DNA of 64,000 nucleotides from Clostridia bacterium (GTDB taxonomy: Bacteria > Bacillota > Clostridia > Christensenellales > CAG-138): positions 48,971 to 112,970 of the forward strand of contig JAFOTD010000008.1 in NCBI GenBank assembly GCA_017388175.1. The letters are read 5' to 3'. This document shows positions 21,968 to 30,671 of the stretch, piece by piece. Positions within the stretch are counted from its first letter, which is position 1; each line of letters begins with the position of its first letter. The notes beneath the pieces were generated by a model. The model saw only the letters and a program-made list of their open reading frames with translations, made no database searches and was not told the DNA's origin. The translations under genes and the position numbers were made by a program.

Positions 21968-22993
21968 ATGATCGGCATGAACATCAAACAACTGAGACAG
22001 GAAAAACATATCAAACAGGAAACCCTTGCGGACGCGATCGGCGTTTCCGCGCAGGCGGTCAGCAAATGGGAGACCGGCGCGAGCGATCCGGACATCGCAC
22101 TGCTTCCGCAGCTTGCAACCTACTTTGGCGTGAGCATCGACGAGCTCTTCGAGGTGCCGCGCGCCGAGAAGATGGAGCGCATTCAGAACATGCTCTGGGA
22201 CGAGTGCCGCATCAGCCCCGAGACCTTTGACCGCACCGCGGCGTATCTCGAAGGCATCCTGAAAGAAAACCCGCAGGACGCGGAAGCGCTGACAAAGCTT
22301 TCCGAGCTCTATAACCACCGCGCGCACAGCGATCACGAAAACGCGTCCTATTATGCGGAGCGCGCGCTCGAAGCGGACCCCGTTGACGCGCACAACGCGT
22401 GGGCGGCGTACCTTGAAGCGAACAACGCGCCGTGCGGCGACAACTGGCTCGACAACCACTTCTCCGTGATCCGCTTTATCAAGGATTACGCGGAACGCCG
22501 TCCGGAGCTTCGCTACCCGCGGATCCTGCTGGTCGAAAACCTGCTTGCGGATCACCGGCTTGACGAAGCGGAAGCCGAGATCGCAAAGATGAAGAAGGAC
22601 TACACCTTCGTTGATTACAGCGCAAAGCTCGCATTCCTGAAAGGCGATCGTGAGGAAGCGCTGCGCCTGTGGAAAAAAGCGGCGGCGGATCATCCGGACA
22701 AATGGGCGGCAACCGATTGGCTCGGCGAAGGCTATCGCCTGCTCGGCATGTACGAAGAAGCGCTCGACGCGTTTGAGAAGAGCTTTACCATGCAGAGCGC
22801 GCCGCGCTATACCGACGGGCTGTTTGCAAGAGCACAGGTGCACGAGCTCATCGGCGACTTTGAGGGCGCGATCGAGGACCGCAGGCGCATCATCGACTGC
22901 CTGAAGACCGAATACAACGTGACCGACGGCGAGAGCGTCGACGAGAACCTCCGCGAGATCGAGCGGCTGAAAACCCTGATCGCAAAGCGGTAA
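21968..22993 (+). CDS. Xre-type HTH protein with TPR sensor region
   Basis: 341 residues. An N-terminal Cro/C1 helix-turn-helix (about 4-60: LRQEKHIKQETLADAIGVSA, QAVSKWETGASDPD) is followed by about 270 residues of TPR-like helical pairs with regular Ala/Tyr spacing (for example DHENASYYAERALEADPVDA and YEEALDAFEKSF). HTH-TPR proteins usually respond to peptide or protein signals, or regulate stress genes. AGGAGG lies 8 nt before the ATG. It is monocistronic and ends in a strong terminator; target genes are unknown. Confidence 0.85.
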   Translation: MIGMNIKQLRQEKHIKQETLADAIGVSAQAVSKWETGASDPDIALLPQLATYFGVSIDELFEVPRAEKMERIQNMLWDECRISPETFDRTAAYLEGILKENPQDAEALTKLSELYNHRAHSDHENASYYAERALEADPVDAHNAWAAYLEANNAPCGDNWLDNHFSVIRFIKDYAERRPELRYPRILLVENLLADHRLDEAEAEIAKMKKDYTFVDYSAKLAFLKGDREEALRLWKKAAADHPDKWAATDWLGEGYRLLGMYEEALDAFEKSFTMQSAPRYTDGLFARAQVHELIGDFEGAIEDRRRIIDCLKTEYNVTDGESVDENLREIERLKTLIAKR

Positions 22994-23002
22994 AAAAACA
23001 GC

Positions 23003-23036
23003 AGCCGGGCCCGCAAAAGCGGGTCCGGCTTTTTTC
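23003..23036. terminator. Rho-independent terminator between convergent genes
   Basis: AGCCGGGCCCGC-N4-GCGGGTCCGGCT stem with a T-run on the plus strand and A-run before it. It serves the HTH-TPR gene and possibly thiT. Confidence 0.85.
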
Positions 23037-23090
23037 GTGTCAGTCTCAGATACGGCAGGCTGCAACGCGGCGCATCGGCCGCGGCGGAAT

Positions 23091-24251
23091 TTACGCTGCC
23101 GCCTTCACCGTTTCCTTCTTTTTCGGACCGATGTCCGCGCGCTTGACGAGCGCCGACACCGGGAACGCGAGCACGAAGCAGATCAGCGTGTCAAAGAGCA
23201 TGTATGCGCCGTTATAGGTAATCGAATACCAAAGCGCTGCGCCGTCGAGCACCTCGGAATAGAACAGGAAACCCGAAACTGCATGGATCACGAACCGGGC
23301 GAATCCGCCGATCAGCGTACCGACCGGCAGGTTTTTCGAAAGACCCGCAAGGCCGATCAGCGTAAATGCCAACGGGTAGTCAAGCACGACCTGCGCCCAA
23401 TGTACGATCTCCGGCTTCTGAATGAACTGGAGAAGACCGTAAACGAGGCCGACCAGAAGACCGCGCTTTGTGCCGTACAGATTCGCATACAGCATGATCG
23501 GCAGCATGGACGCAAGCGTCACGGAACCGCCGAGCGGTGCGGAAAAGAGTTTGATATAGCTCAAAACGAACGCCATTGCGACACAGATTGCGCCGTAGGT
23601 CATTGCGCGCACGTCGGTTTTATGCGGCGCCACTTCGCGTTTGGACGCCGCAACGATGATTCCGGAAACCAGCAGCACGACGCCGGACAGGATCGCAAGC
23701 GCAGCCACGACGTACTGCACCGTCATCGGAATCGCCGATGCATCGCCTCCAACGTAGTACCCGCTTTCCTTTTCAACGCTCTGGCCGGGCTCAAGCCGCG
23801 CGATCGTCCATTCCTTATAAGGCGCATAGTCCATTACCGTGATGTTTTCGACCGCTGTATCGCCATTGTTGGTCGCAATGAACTTATATGCGATACGCTC
23901 GCCGACGCGGTATGCCTTCCCGTTTTTCGGCATCGACGTAAATTCCTTTGTAAAGGTTACGTTGTCCACGTCTCCTTCATAGACTTCGTAATCGTCCGTC
24001 GGAACGGCATCCGCTGCAATCCCTTCCGTATTGACAGAGATCAGGATGATCTGCGCAAGAAACAGTGCGCAGAAGAAACAGACGGCGATGGTCGCAACAA
24101 TCTTCACGCCCTTTCTGCCCTCCGCCTTGCGATAATGGATCGCCCACAGAATAACCGCCGCAAGCACGACGATTGCGGCTGCGATCCACAGCCATTGCAC
24201 GGTTTTGATCTTTTCGATCTTCTCAAACAGTATGAATTTTACGTCCTCCAT
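23091..24251 (-). CDS. thiT: ThiT-type thiamin ECF S-component with N-terminal extracytoplasmic extension
   Basis: 386 residues. The C-terminal 190 (from about VRAMTYGAICVAMAFVLSYI) are a six-helix ThiT-like S-component that captures thiamin for an ECF transporter. Typical ThiT proteins are only this long. Here about 195 residues precede it: a membrane helix, a second helix, an external beta-rich domain (YRVGERIAYKFIATNNGDTA and VMDYAPYKEWTIARLEPGQS, resembling DUF11-like folds) and a third helix. A TPP riboswitch controls it. GGAGGAGG precedes the ATG. No ATPase or EcfT genes are nearby, as usual for group II ECF systems. Confidence 0.85.
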   Translation of the reverse strand: MEDVKFILFEKIEKIKTVQWLWIAAAIVVLAAVILWAIHYRKAEGRKGVKIVATIAVCFFCALFLAQIILISVNTEGIAADAVPTDDYEVYEGDVDNVTFTKEFTSMPKNGKAYRVGERIAYKFIATNNGDTAVENITVMDYAPYKEWTIARLEPGQSVEKESGYYVGGDASAIPMTVQYVVAALAILSGVVLLVSGIIVAASKREVAPHKTDVRAMTYGAICVAMAFVLSYIKLFSAPLGGSVTLASMLPIMLYANLYGTKRGLLVGLVYGLLQFIQKPEIVHWAQVVLDYPLAFTLIGLAGLSKNLPVGTLIGGFARFVIHAVSGFLFYSEVLDGAALWYSITYNGAYMLFDTLICFVLAFPVSALVKRADIGPKKKETVKAAA

Positions 24252-24276
24252 GTTTTCCTCCTCCGTGAATATGAAA

Positions 24277-24296
24277 TGCCGCCCCATTGGGCGGCA
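24277..24296 (-). promoter_or_regulatory. Hairpin in the riboswitch expression platform
   Basis: TGCCGCCC / GGGCGGCA-type stem between the TPP aptamer and the thiT ribosome binding site. It lacks a T-run, so control may act on translation or through a longer alternative pairing. Confidence 0.45.
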
Positions 24297-24309
24297 GTCG
24301 AAAAAGCTT

Positions 24310-24397
24310 ATGGTTACGCTTCCTACGATGGCATGACCCAACAGGTTCCAAGGGTGCTTCTCAGCCGAAGGTCGTTCGGCGCCCCTGCGTCGGGTTT
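24310..24397 (-). promoter_or_regulatory. TPP riboswitch (THI element)
   Basis: On the minus strand the aptamer core is present in order: GCAGGGGCGCC, CGGCTGAGA, ACCCTTGGAACCTG, then GGTCATGCCATCGTAGGAAG. These are the conserved J and loop sequences of the THI box that bind thiamin pyrophosphate. It lies between the promoter and thiT, so thiamin uptake should be shut off when TPP is abundant. Confidence 0.95.
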
Positions 24398-24426
24398 ACT
24401 ATAGCAGAAACGGCGTTTTTCGTCAA
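24398..24426 (-). promoter_or_regulatory. Promoter of the thiT riboswitch transcript
   Basis: Minus strand TTGACG (24421-24426), 17-nt spacer, TATAGT (24398-24403), directly before the aptamer. Confidence 0.7.
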
Positions 24427-24429
24427 GAG

Positions 24430-24972
24430 TCAGCGCGTAAAAACGGTAAAATCGCGCAGCCGAATGCGCACGATGCCGAGGATGTTCTCCGGCGCAAGGC
24501 AGCCGATCACAGCCTTGCGGCTGTCCTCGCCGTAGTTGCGGTCGTCCGACAGCACGAAGACCATTCCTTCGGGAACCGTCGTTTTCGGGATGTCGAGCGG
24601 CTCCGTCGCCTCGTAGCGGTGCTCGTCTATGCCGTACTGCCCGTCGATGATCAGCACGCCGTCCTTTGCCTCGATCGTTTCCCCGCCGAGCGCGATGACG
24701 CGCTTTATGAGGATCGAGCCGGTATCGGGATCGCGGAATACGACCATATCGCCGCGCTGAAACTCGTGGAAATGCCGGTACAGCCGGTCGTAAAAGACCG
24801 TATCGCCCTCTTTGAGCGTCGGCATCATGGATTCATCCGCCACGTAGACGGGCGAAAACCACACGAACAGGACGAAACAAACCAGCGCAAGACCGAGGAT
24901 CCCCGCAAAGATCCAGCTCAAAAGGCTCTGCGCGCGATGTTCGTTTTTGTACCGGTTGGTGCGTGTTTTCAT
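24430..24972 (-). CDS. lepB: Signal peptidase I, second of two
   Basis: 180 residues: cytoplasmic tail, one membrane helix (about 17-40), then the S26 catalytic domain. The nucleophile Ser is in ADESMMPTL and the general-base Lys in IKRVIALGGE, followed by the SDDRNYGEDSR box. It removes signal peptides from secreted proteins on the outer membrane face. Its ATG overlaps the stop of the first peptidase (TAATG), so both are made from one mRNA. The two proteins differ strongly outside the catalytic boxes, suggesting different substrate preference. Confidence 0.93.
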   Translation of the reverse strand: MKTRTNRYKNEHRAQSLLSWIFAGILGLALVCFVLFVWFSPVYVADESMMPTLKEGDTVFYDRLYRHFHEFQRGDMVVFRDPDTGSILIKRVIALGGETIEAKDGVLIIDGQYGIDEHRYEATEPLDIPKTTVPEGMVFVLSDDRNYGEDSRKAVIGCLAPENILGIVRIRLRDFTVFTR

Positions 24973-25649
24973 TATTTTACGATTTTCATCCGCTCGAACG
25001 GATAGATGAGAAGACGAACCCTGCCGACCACGTGATCGAGCGGAATCGCCTGTACGCTGGTGTTTCGGGAATCGCGGCTGACGGCGCGGTTGTCTCCGAG
25101 CACGTAAACACAGCCCTCCGGCACGGTGTACATGGCAATATATTGACTGCCGACGCGCTCCGGCGTCAGATACGGCTCGTCGAGGGGCGGAATCTGCTCG
25201 CCCGTATCCATATTATATGCCGTTTCGCCGCGCACCTCGATCCGGTCGGGGCTCACGCCGGTCACATATACCTTTCCGTCGATCGTAAAGATCGTTTCTC
25301 CGCCGAGCGCGATGACGCGCTTCACGCGCGAAGCGTAATCAAAATTCTGCTCCGCATAGTATTCGTCCGGATAATAGCACAGTACGATCTCGCCGCGCTT
25401 CGGGGAGGAAAACGCGTATGCCGCGCGATCGATCAGCATGATTTCGTTGTTTTTGAGCGTGTCAAGCATGGATTCGCCGTCCACGCGCACCGGGTCGATC
25501 AGCGTCCCGCGGATCGCGAACATGATCAGAATGATCAGAACGAGATACACCAGAAAGTCGATCGCGCGCCACAGCACGCCCCCGTCCATGGATTCGTTGC
25601 GTTTTTCCGCTTCCCGCCGAAGCTTTGCAATGGATTTTTGTACCGGCAT
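24972..25649 (-). CDS. lepB: Signal peptidase I, first of two
   Basis: 225 residues. A membrane helix (about 26-47, AIDFLVYLVLIILIMFAIRG) precedes the S26 domain with Ser in VDGESMLDTL, Lys in RVKRVIALGGE and the LGDNRAVSRDSR box. The catalytic domain is longer than in the second copy, with an insertion around EVRGETAYNMDTGEQIPPLD. The ATG at 25649 overlaps the DUF951 stop as TAATG. The four-gene run from 26727 to 24430 shares start-stop overlaps throughout. Confidence 0.93.
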   Translation of the reverse strand: MPVQKSIAKLRREAEKRNESMDGGVLWRAIDFLVYLVLIILIMFAIRGTLIDPVRVDGESMLDTLKNNEIMLIDRAAYAFSSPKRGEIVLCYYPDEYYAEQNFDYASRVKRVIALGGETIFTIDGKVYVTGVSPDRIEVRGETAYNMDTGEQIPPLDEPYLTPERVGSQYIAMYTVPEGCVYVLGDNRAVSRDSRNTSVQAIPLDHVVGRVRLLIYPFERMKIVK

Positions 25650-25843
25650 TATTCCGACTCTTTCCCCAGTATTTTCTTTGCCGCCTTTAAAAAGGCGAGC
25701 CGGTCGAGCATCACGACGCGCCCGCAGCCGAGACATTTGATCTTGACGTCCGCGCCGACGCGCGTAATTGTCCACGTATCGCCGCCGCACGCGTGCGGTT
25801 TTTTCATGCGCACCGTATCGCCGAGCGCAAACGATTCGATCAT
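25649..25843 (-). CDS. DUF951 zinc-ribbon-like small protein
   Basis: 64 residues: FALGDTVRMKKPHACGGDTW, then IKCLGCGRVVMLDR, the full DUF951 pattern with its Cys residues for a zinc ribbon. The family is widespread in Firmicutes and often lies near replication, ribosome or envelope genes; function unknown. Its ATG overlaps the hydrolase stop (ATGA) and its stop overlaps the signal peptidase start, so it is translationally coupled on both sides. Confidence 0.88.
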   Translation of the reverse strand: MIESFALGDTVRMKKPHACGGDTWTITRVGADVKIKCLGCGRVVMLDRLAFLKAAKKILGKESE

Positions 25844-26727
25844 GCTTCCTCTCCGTGATACCGGATATAACGATCCGCCGCCTCCGCGATCTGCCCGGCC
25901 TTTTCCTCGTGCAGCCAGTGGCCCGTGTTGCGGATGCTGTGATAGACGCTCTCCGGCAAAAGCTTCCGCAGCTCGAACAGCCGGTCCATCGGCTGCATGC
26001 GGTCCTCTTCGCCCCAGATGATGAAATATTCCTTTTTTGCCTTGGCGATTTCCTCCAAAGCGTATTCCTCGTCGAAATTCCGGATCGCGTACATGATCGC
26101 CTGCCGCGACGCGTGATCGTCGCAGGTCTTGAAAACCTGCTCGACGACTTCGTCCGTGCAGACCGTGCCGTCGTAATAGAACAGAGGCAGGTATTTCTGG
26201 AAATCCTTCCTGCCGTACATTTCGCGGTAGAACGCGCCGAGCGGCTTTTCGAGACGACGGATCTTTTTGGGCATCTGCGCGGTGATCCCGCCGGGGGTCA
26301 GCGCAATCACCTTCATGAACCGGTCGGGATACTTTGCCGCCGCAAGCATCAGATAGAGCGCGCCCATCGTCACGCCGAGCGCGTGCGTTTTTTTCACGCC
26401 GAGCGCGTCAAGACATTTCACGATCACGTCCGCCATCTCGTCCATCGAATAATTCAGCGACAGCGGCCGGTCGGAAAACCCGAATCCGGGCAGCTCGATC
26501 GCGACGACGCAATACGAATCGGCAAGCGCCGGCATCAGATCGCGCCACGTATAGATCGACTGACCCACCGAATGCACGAGCAGCAGCGGCTCGCCGCTTC
26601 CCATCGTCAGATAATGAATACGGCACGGCTCCGGATTTGAGTGAAGACCCGGAAAGCCGGGCAATTCAATCGTGATATAATCGCCGATCAGATCGGAATT
26701 GACGATCTGTTTATAAGAATTACTCAT
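25840..26727 (-). CDS. Alpha/beta hydrolase with Thr at the nucleophile position
   Basis: 295 residues with a complete alpha/beta-hydrolase fold: LLLVHSVGQSIYTW oxyanion region, VVAIELPGFGFSDRP strand, nucleophile elbow LGVTMGALY, acid Asp in WGEEDRMQP and catalytic His in NTGHWLHEE. The elbow reads G-x-T-x-G where Ser is expected, near residue 120. Acid and His are intact, so it may use Thr or have lost hydrolysis. It heads the operon with DUF951 and the signal peptidases; any role in secretion is speculation. Confidence 0.85.
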   Translation of the reverse strand: MSNSYKQIVNSDLIGDYITIELPGFPGLHSNPEPCRIHYLTMGSGEPLLLVHSVGQSIYTWRDLMPALADSYCVVAIELPGFGFSDRPLSLNYSMDEMADVIVKCLDALGVKKTHALGVTMGALYLMLAAAKYPDRFMKVIALTPGGITAQMPKKIRRLEKPLGAFYREMYGRKDFQKYLPLFYYDGTVCTDEVVEQVFKTCDDHASRQAIMYAIRNFDEEYALEEIAKAKKEYFIIWGEEDRMQPMDRLFELRKLLPESVYHSIRNTGHWLHEEKAGQIAEAADRYIRYHGEEA

Positions 26728-26948
26728 ACAGCACCTCTTTACTCAGTTTTGATTATAGCGCCATGCCCCGCCCGATGCAAGGATACGGCGGAAAACTTTT
26801 CTTTTCGTACATATTTCTGTTGCAAAAAGATAGCCTTTTTTCTGTTATCATGTGTAAAAACCGGACATTTTTGCAAAAAGCGTCACTTTTTCTTCTCCCG
26901 AATCGCTTTCTTTACAGAACATGTTCAAAAACGAAAGGAGGTTTCGTC

Positions 26949-27491
26949 TTGACCGATCTGTCAACGCTGATGAAAACAGATCCGAACGCCGGGATCAGGA
27001 CGCTGCTGGATCAATACGGCGGACTTGCGTACGTGACCGTGCGGCGGGTGCTGAAGGGATTCCCGGACGACGACGTCGAGGAATGCGTTTCGGACGTATT
27101 CTATTATCTCTACCGGCACAGGCGGCGGCTGGATTTTTCCGACGCGTCGTTCAAATCCTACCTGATCCGGACTGCGGAGCACAAGGCGCTGGATCTTTTG
27201 CGAAAAAGCGCGCGCACGCCGGTCCCGTCGGAGGACACGCTTTGGGACGAAACCGCGTCGGATCGCTCCGCAGAGGAAGAAGCGATCGCGCTGCTCTCGC
27301 ATGACGAGCTCATTTTAAGGATCCGCGCGCTCGGTGAGCCGGACGCGACGATCCTGCTCTCAAAATACTGGCTCGGCATGACGAGCGCCGAGATCGGCGA
27401 ACGGCTCGATATGAAACCGAACACCGTCGTGCAGCGGATAAAACGCGCACTTAAAAAGATCAGAGAAGCATGGAAAGGAGAAGAATCATGA
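26949..27491 (+). CDS. ECF-type RNA polymerase sigma factor
   Basis: 180 residues. Region 2 spans about 20-85 (VEECVSDVFYYLYRHRRRLD, SFKSYLIRTAEHKALDLLRK) and region 4 about 120-175 (LLSKYWLGMTSAEIGERLDM with HTH). It starts at TTG (26949), supported by AAAGGAGG at 7-nt spacing; the in-frame ATG upstream has no ribosome site. The stop overlaps the next start (ATGA). The partner downstream is probably its anti-sigma factor. It likely answers an envelope signal. Confidence 0.9.
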   Translation: MTDLSTLMKTDPNAGIRTLLDQYGGLAYVTVRRVLKGFPDDDVEECVSDVFYYLYRHRRRLDFSDASFKSYLIRTAEHKALDLLRKSARTPVPSEDTLWDETASDRSAEEEAIALLSHDELILRIRALGEPDATILLSKYWLGMTSAEIGERLDMKPNTVVQRIKRALKKIREAWKGEES

Positions 27492-28933
27492 ACAAGCTGG
27501 AACAGATGTTTGAAACGATGAACGATACACAGAAAGAACAACTTTCGGAAACGATCGACCGAAAAATTGTCATGAAACGGGAATCCATGGCTCACATTCG
27601 GGCAAAGCTTGAAAAGAAGCTTCCGAAAAAGCGTTCCTTTGCTGCATTCCTGCGGCCCGCCGCGATCGCGGCGGCGGCATGCGCGGTGATCTATCTCACG
27701 CTCGGCTTCACCGTGCCGGGCGTTGCAGACGGACTGTACCGTCTTGCGCATCCGGATCATGTGACGGAGCAGTACTTCGCAACCACTCCGGAAGACCGCG
27801 ATCCCGTACGGGAGATCGACGCCGCCGTGACCGAAACCGACGCGAAAAACCTCGGTTCACGCGTGGAGCTGCTCGGCGAATATACGTCCCTGACGCAGTA
27901 CGACGAGGAATACAACGCAATGCTCGAAGGCTCGCCCACCTATCGTGAAAAGTACGGCTTTCCGGCGTACCGCGCGGAGGACTTCGCGTTTCTGAAGGAG
28001 ATCGAAGCGACGGACACGGAGGTGTATTACAACGGCGAATCGCTGTACGTGAACTGCTTCCTTGCCTGTCCGGATACGTCTCGCTTTCTGAACGGAAAGG
28101 ATGACGAACTGGCAATCAATACCTTCTGGCAGATCCTCATTCATGACGGTGCGGAAATGACGCTCCCGTGGAGCACGTCTTCCGGCGCGACGCAGGTTGT
28201 CGATGAAGCGGACCGCAAAGGACTTTGGTATTCGACGGTCTATGATCTTACGGCGCTGCTTCCGGACGGACAGTATGAAATGACGCTGCTCTATTACGTC
28301 TACGACTGCAGCATCGACGATATGGCTGCGCCCGGCAACGTCGGCAGGATCGTTCATACGGTCTCGTTCGACAGCACACCCGGCAACCATTATGAAAAGC
28401 GAACGGTTGAAACGACGCTTTCGGGAACCGCGCCTCTGACGTTTGTTTCCGATGAACAGGGCGGAAAACTGCTTCGGAATCGTACCGTGTCGTTTGAAGG
28501 AACCGCTCTTTCGCTGACGTTTCGCTGCATGCCGGACGGGATTTACGTGACGGCGGAAACCGAAGCGCTGCCGGAAGACTGGACGCAGGAGGAGCGCACG
28601 GCGTTTCTGGATCCGATCGTGCATACGCTGGATCTGGACATTCTGATCGGCGGAGAAACCGTTTCCGGTCGGTTGATCTCATACGGAAGCGACGGTCATA
28701 CCGGCAAATGGGAATATGCGTTCCCGATCGTTCCGTCGGATTACGCGGCGGACAAGGAGATCGGTCTGATCGTTTCCGTCGACGCGATCAAGTCGTTTAT
28801 GACGGAACCGAACGGGGACACGACGCGGATCAGAACGGACAGCGACGCGATTGCATATCCCGAACTTCTGTTTGTCAAGGAAATAGGAAAAACGGCGCTG
28901 AAGTCATCCGCGGAATCGGTAGTGCTGCCGTAA
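27488..28933 (+). CDS. Membrane protein coupled to the ECF sigma factor (probable anti-sigma)
   Basis: 481 residues. A charged cytoplasmic N-terminus of about 48 residues, one membrane helix (about 50-70, RPAAIAAAACAVIYLTLGFT), then a large extracytoplasmic region with beta-rich segments such as YDLTALLPDGQYEMTLLYYV. This is the architecture of DUF4179-type proteins encoded next to ECF sigma factors: the N-terminus binds sigma and the outside senses. Overlapping ATGA start behind AAAGGAG. No zinc-binding anti-sigma motif is seen, so sigma binding is inferred from context. Confidence 0.72.
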   Translation: MNKLEQMFETMNDTQKEQLSETIDRKIVMKRESMAHIRAKLEKKLPKKRSFAAFLRPAAIAAAACAVIYLTLGFTVPGVADGLYRLAHPDHVTEQYFATTPEDRDPVREIDAAVTETDAKNLGSRVELLGEYTSLTQYDEEYNAMLEGSPTYREKYGFPAYRAEDFAFLKEIEATDTEVYYNGESLYVNCFLACPDTSRFLNGKDDELAINTFWQILIHDGAEMTLPWSTSSGATQVVDEADRKGLWYSTVYDLTALLPDGQYEMTLLYYVYDCSIDDMAAPGNVGRIVHTVSFDSTPGNHYEKRTVETTLSGTAPLTFVSDEQGGKLLRNRTVSFEGTALSLTFRCMPDGIYVTAETEALPEDWTQEERTAFLDPIVHTLDLDILIGGETVSGRLISYGSDGHTGKWEYAFPIVPSDYAADKEIGLIVSVDAIKSFMTEPNGDTTRIRTDSDAIAYPELLFVKEIGKTALKSSAESVVLP

Positions 28934-28950
28934 CGAAAAAAATGGGCCTT

Positions 28951-28982
28951 AAAGGACGGAAATTGCGCCGTCCTTTTTTGTT
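28951..28982 (+). terminator. Terminator of the sigma/anti-sigma operon
   Basis: AAAGGACGG / CCGTCCTTT stem followed by a T-run, 18 bases after the stop. Confidence 0.85.
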
Positions 28983-29096
28983 TTGCAAGGTAAATGGGGC
29001 TTTTCAAGACCGAAAAAATCTGTTATGATAATAGCGGTAAAAGAGCGTTCTTTACGGCGCTTTGGGATTATTTGCGCAAAAGATTGGGGAACAGTC

Positions 29097-30416
29097 ATGG
29101 AAGAACTCAAAAAAATCTGGTACGACGCGCGGGAAATCATTCGTCCGCAGCTTGCGGCGGTGACGTTCCATAAATGGATCGACGCGCTCGATCCGGTCAT
29201 CGTGCAAAACGGCATCCTCGTGCTCGAAGCGGCGGATGACGTCGTGAAGAACACGGTCACGGAATATTATTTGGAATACGTTCGCGCCGCGGTACAGAAA
29301 GCGGATCCGGACGTTCTGGACGTGCTTCTGATTCTGCCTGCCCAGCGCAGGGATTTCGTACGCACTTTTACGGAAGACGTTTCCTTAAATTCTCTGACGC
29401 TGAACCCGAAATATACGTTCGACACGTTCGTCGTCGGCAAATCGAACAACTTTGCGCACGCGGCGTCGCTCGCGGTTGTGGAAGCGCCGGGAAAAGCGTA
29501 TAACCCGCTGTTTCTGTACGGCGGCGTGGGCCTTGGAAAAACGCATCTGATGCACGCGATCGGACATGCCGTCAAAGACGCGAATCCGGCGGCGCGCATC
29601 GTATACGTGACGAGTGAAATGTTCACCAACGACATGATTGAAGCGGTCCGCGCCGGTAAAAACGTCGAGTTCCGGCAGCGCTATCGCAACGTAGACCTTC
29701 TGATGATCGACGACATTCAGTTTATCGCGGGAAAGCAGGCGGTGCAGGAGGAGTTTTTCAATACGTTCAACACGCTGCACAACGCCGGAAAGCAGATCGT
29801 GATCAGTTCGGACCGACCGCCGAAGGAAATCAAAGCGCTGGAAGAGCGTCTTTCGTCCCGGTTTGAGTGGGGTCTCGTGGCGGACATTCAGGTGCCGGAC
29901 CTTGAGACGCGTACCGCGATTTTACGGAACCGGGCGCAGAATGAGCACGTCGAGGTAGACGACGAGATTATCAATTTCATCGCGGAAAACATTGTCGACA
30001 ACATCCGGAAACTGGAAGGCAGTTTAAACCGCGTCATCGCGTATGCGCGCTTAAAGCGGCTTCCGATTACGCTGAACCTCGCAAAAGAAGCGATGCGTGA
30101 GATGCTGCCTCAGAAAAAAGAGATTGAAATCACACCGGACCGCATCAAGGAAACGGTTGCGGAATATTATTCCATTTCGCTCGAAAGCCTGCTTTCGCAG
30201 CGGCGCGATAAGGAAGTCGTGATGCCGCGGCAGATTGCGATGTATTTCTGCCACACGCTTTTAAGCCTTCCTTATAAACGGATCTCGACGCTGTTCGACC
30301 GCAACGATCACACGACCGCAATTTCCGCCTGCAACAAAATTACGCAGATGCTCAGCGAGGATAAGACGTTTGCCGACACGATCGAAAGCATCCGCACGCG
30401 CATCAAGGAAGGATAA
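29097..30416 (+). CDS. dnaA: Chromosomal replication initiator DnaA
   Basis: 439 residues with all four domains. Domain I (1-80) recruits helicase. Domain III has Walker A YGGVGLGKTHLMHAIG (about 141-156), Walker B LLMIDDIQF, and the SSRFEWGL arginine-finger region. Domain IV has the DNA-binding signature DHTTAISACNKI (about 407-418). It binds DnaA boxes as an ATP-dependent filament to open the origin. I use the ATG at 29097 (GGGGA upstream); the frame is open further back. DnaA boxes follow the gene. Confidence 0.97.
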   Translation: MEELKKIWYDAREIIRPQLAAVTFHKWIDALDPVIVQNGILVLEAADDVVKNTVTEYYLEYVRAAVQKADPDVLDVLLILPAQRRDFVRTFTEDVSLNSLTLNPKYTFDTFVVGKSNNFAHAASLAVVEAPGKAYNPLFLYGGVGLGKTHLMHAIGHAVKDANPAARIVYVTSEMFTNDMIEAVRAGKNVEFRQRYRNVDLLMIDDIQFIAGKQAVQEEFFNTFNTLHNAGKQIVISSDRPPKEIKALEERLSSRFEWGLVADIQVPDLETRTAILRNRAQNEHVEVDDEIINFIAENIVDNIRKLEGSLNRVIAYARLKRLPITLNLAKEAMREMLPQKKEIEITPDRIKETVAEYYSISLESLLSQRRDKEVVMPRQIAMYFCHTLLSLPYKRISTLFDRNDHTTAISACNKITQMLSEDKTFADTIESIRTRIKEG

Positions 30417-30417
30417 G

Positions 30418-30652
30418 TTGTCCACAAAACGCGCATACGTAAAGTGGAAACATTTGGGATATCGCGGAAAACGGGGATAAATTGGATAAACAGCCGGTTT
30501 GTCCACATCGAAACCGCAGCGTTTCCCACACAAAAAAGAGCAGGCGTCCCGCCGAAAAGGACGGTTTTCCGTCTTTTCCACACCGCCTACTGATACGACT
30601 TCTATATTGATAAGAACTGCACACTGAAAAAACCCGAAATATTGGTGGATAA
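30418..30652. other. DnaA-box cluster between dnaA and dnaN (likely oriC)
   Basis: TTGTCCACA at 30418-30426 and 30499-30507, TTTTCCACA at 30574-30582, inverted GGTGGATAA at 30644-30652, and a near match TTTCCCACA at 30522-30530. An AT-rich run (30594-30643) lies before the last box. The dnaA-dnaN spacer is a classic Firmicute origin site. Compared with the cluster at 16.2 kb the boxes are weaker, with no perfect TTATCCACA. Confidence 0.65.
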
Positions 30653-30671
30653 CCGCCGGAAAGGAAACGAT

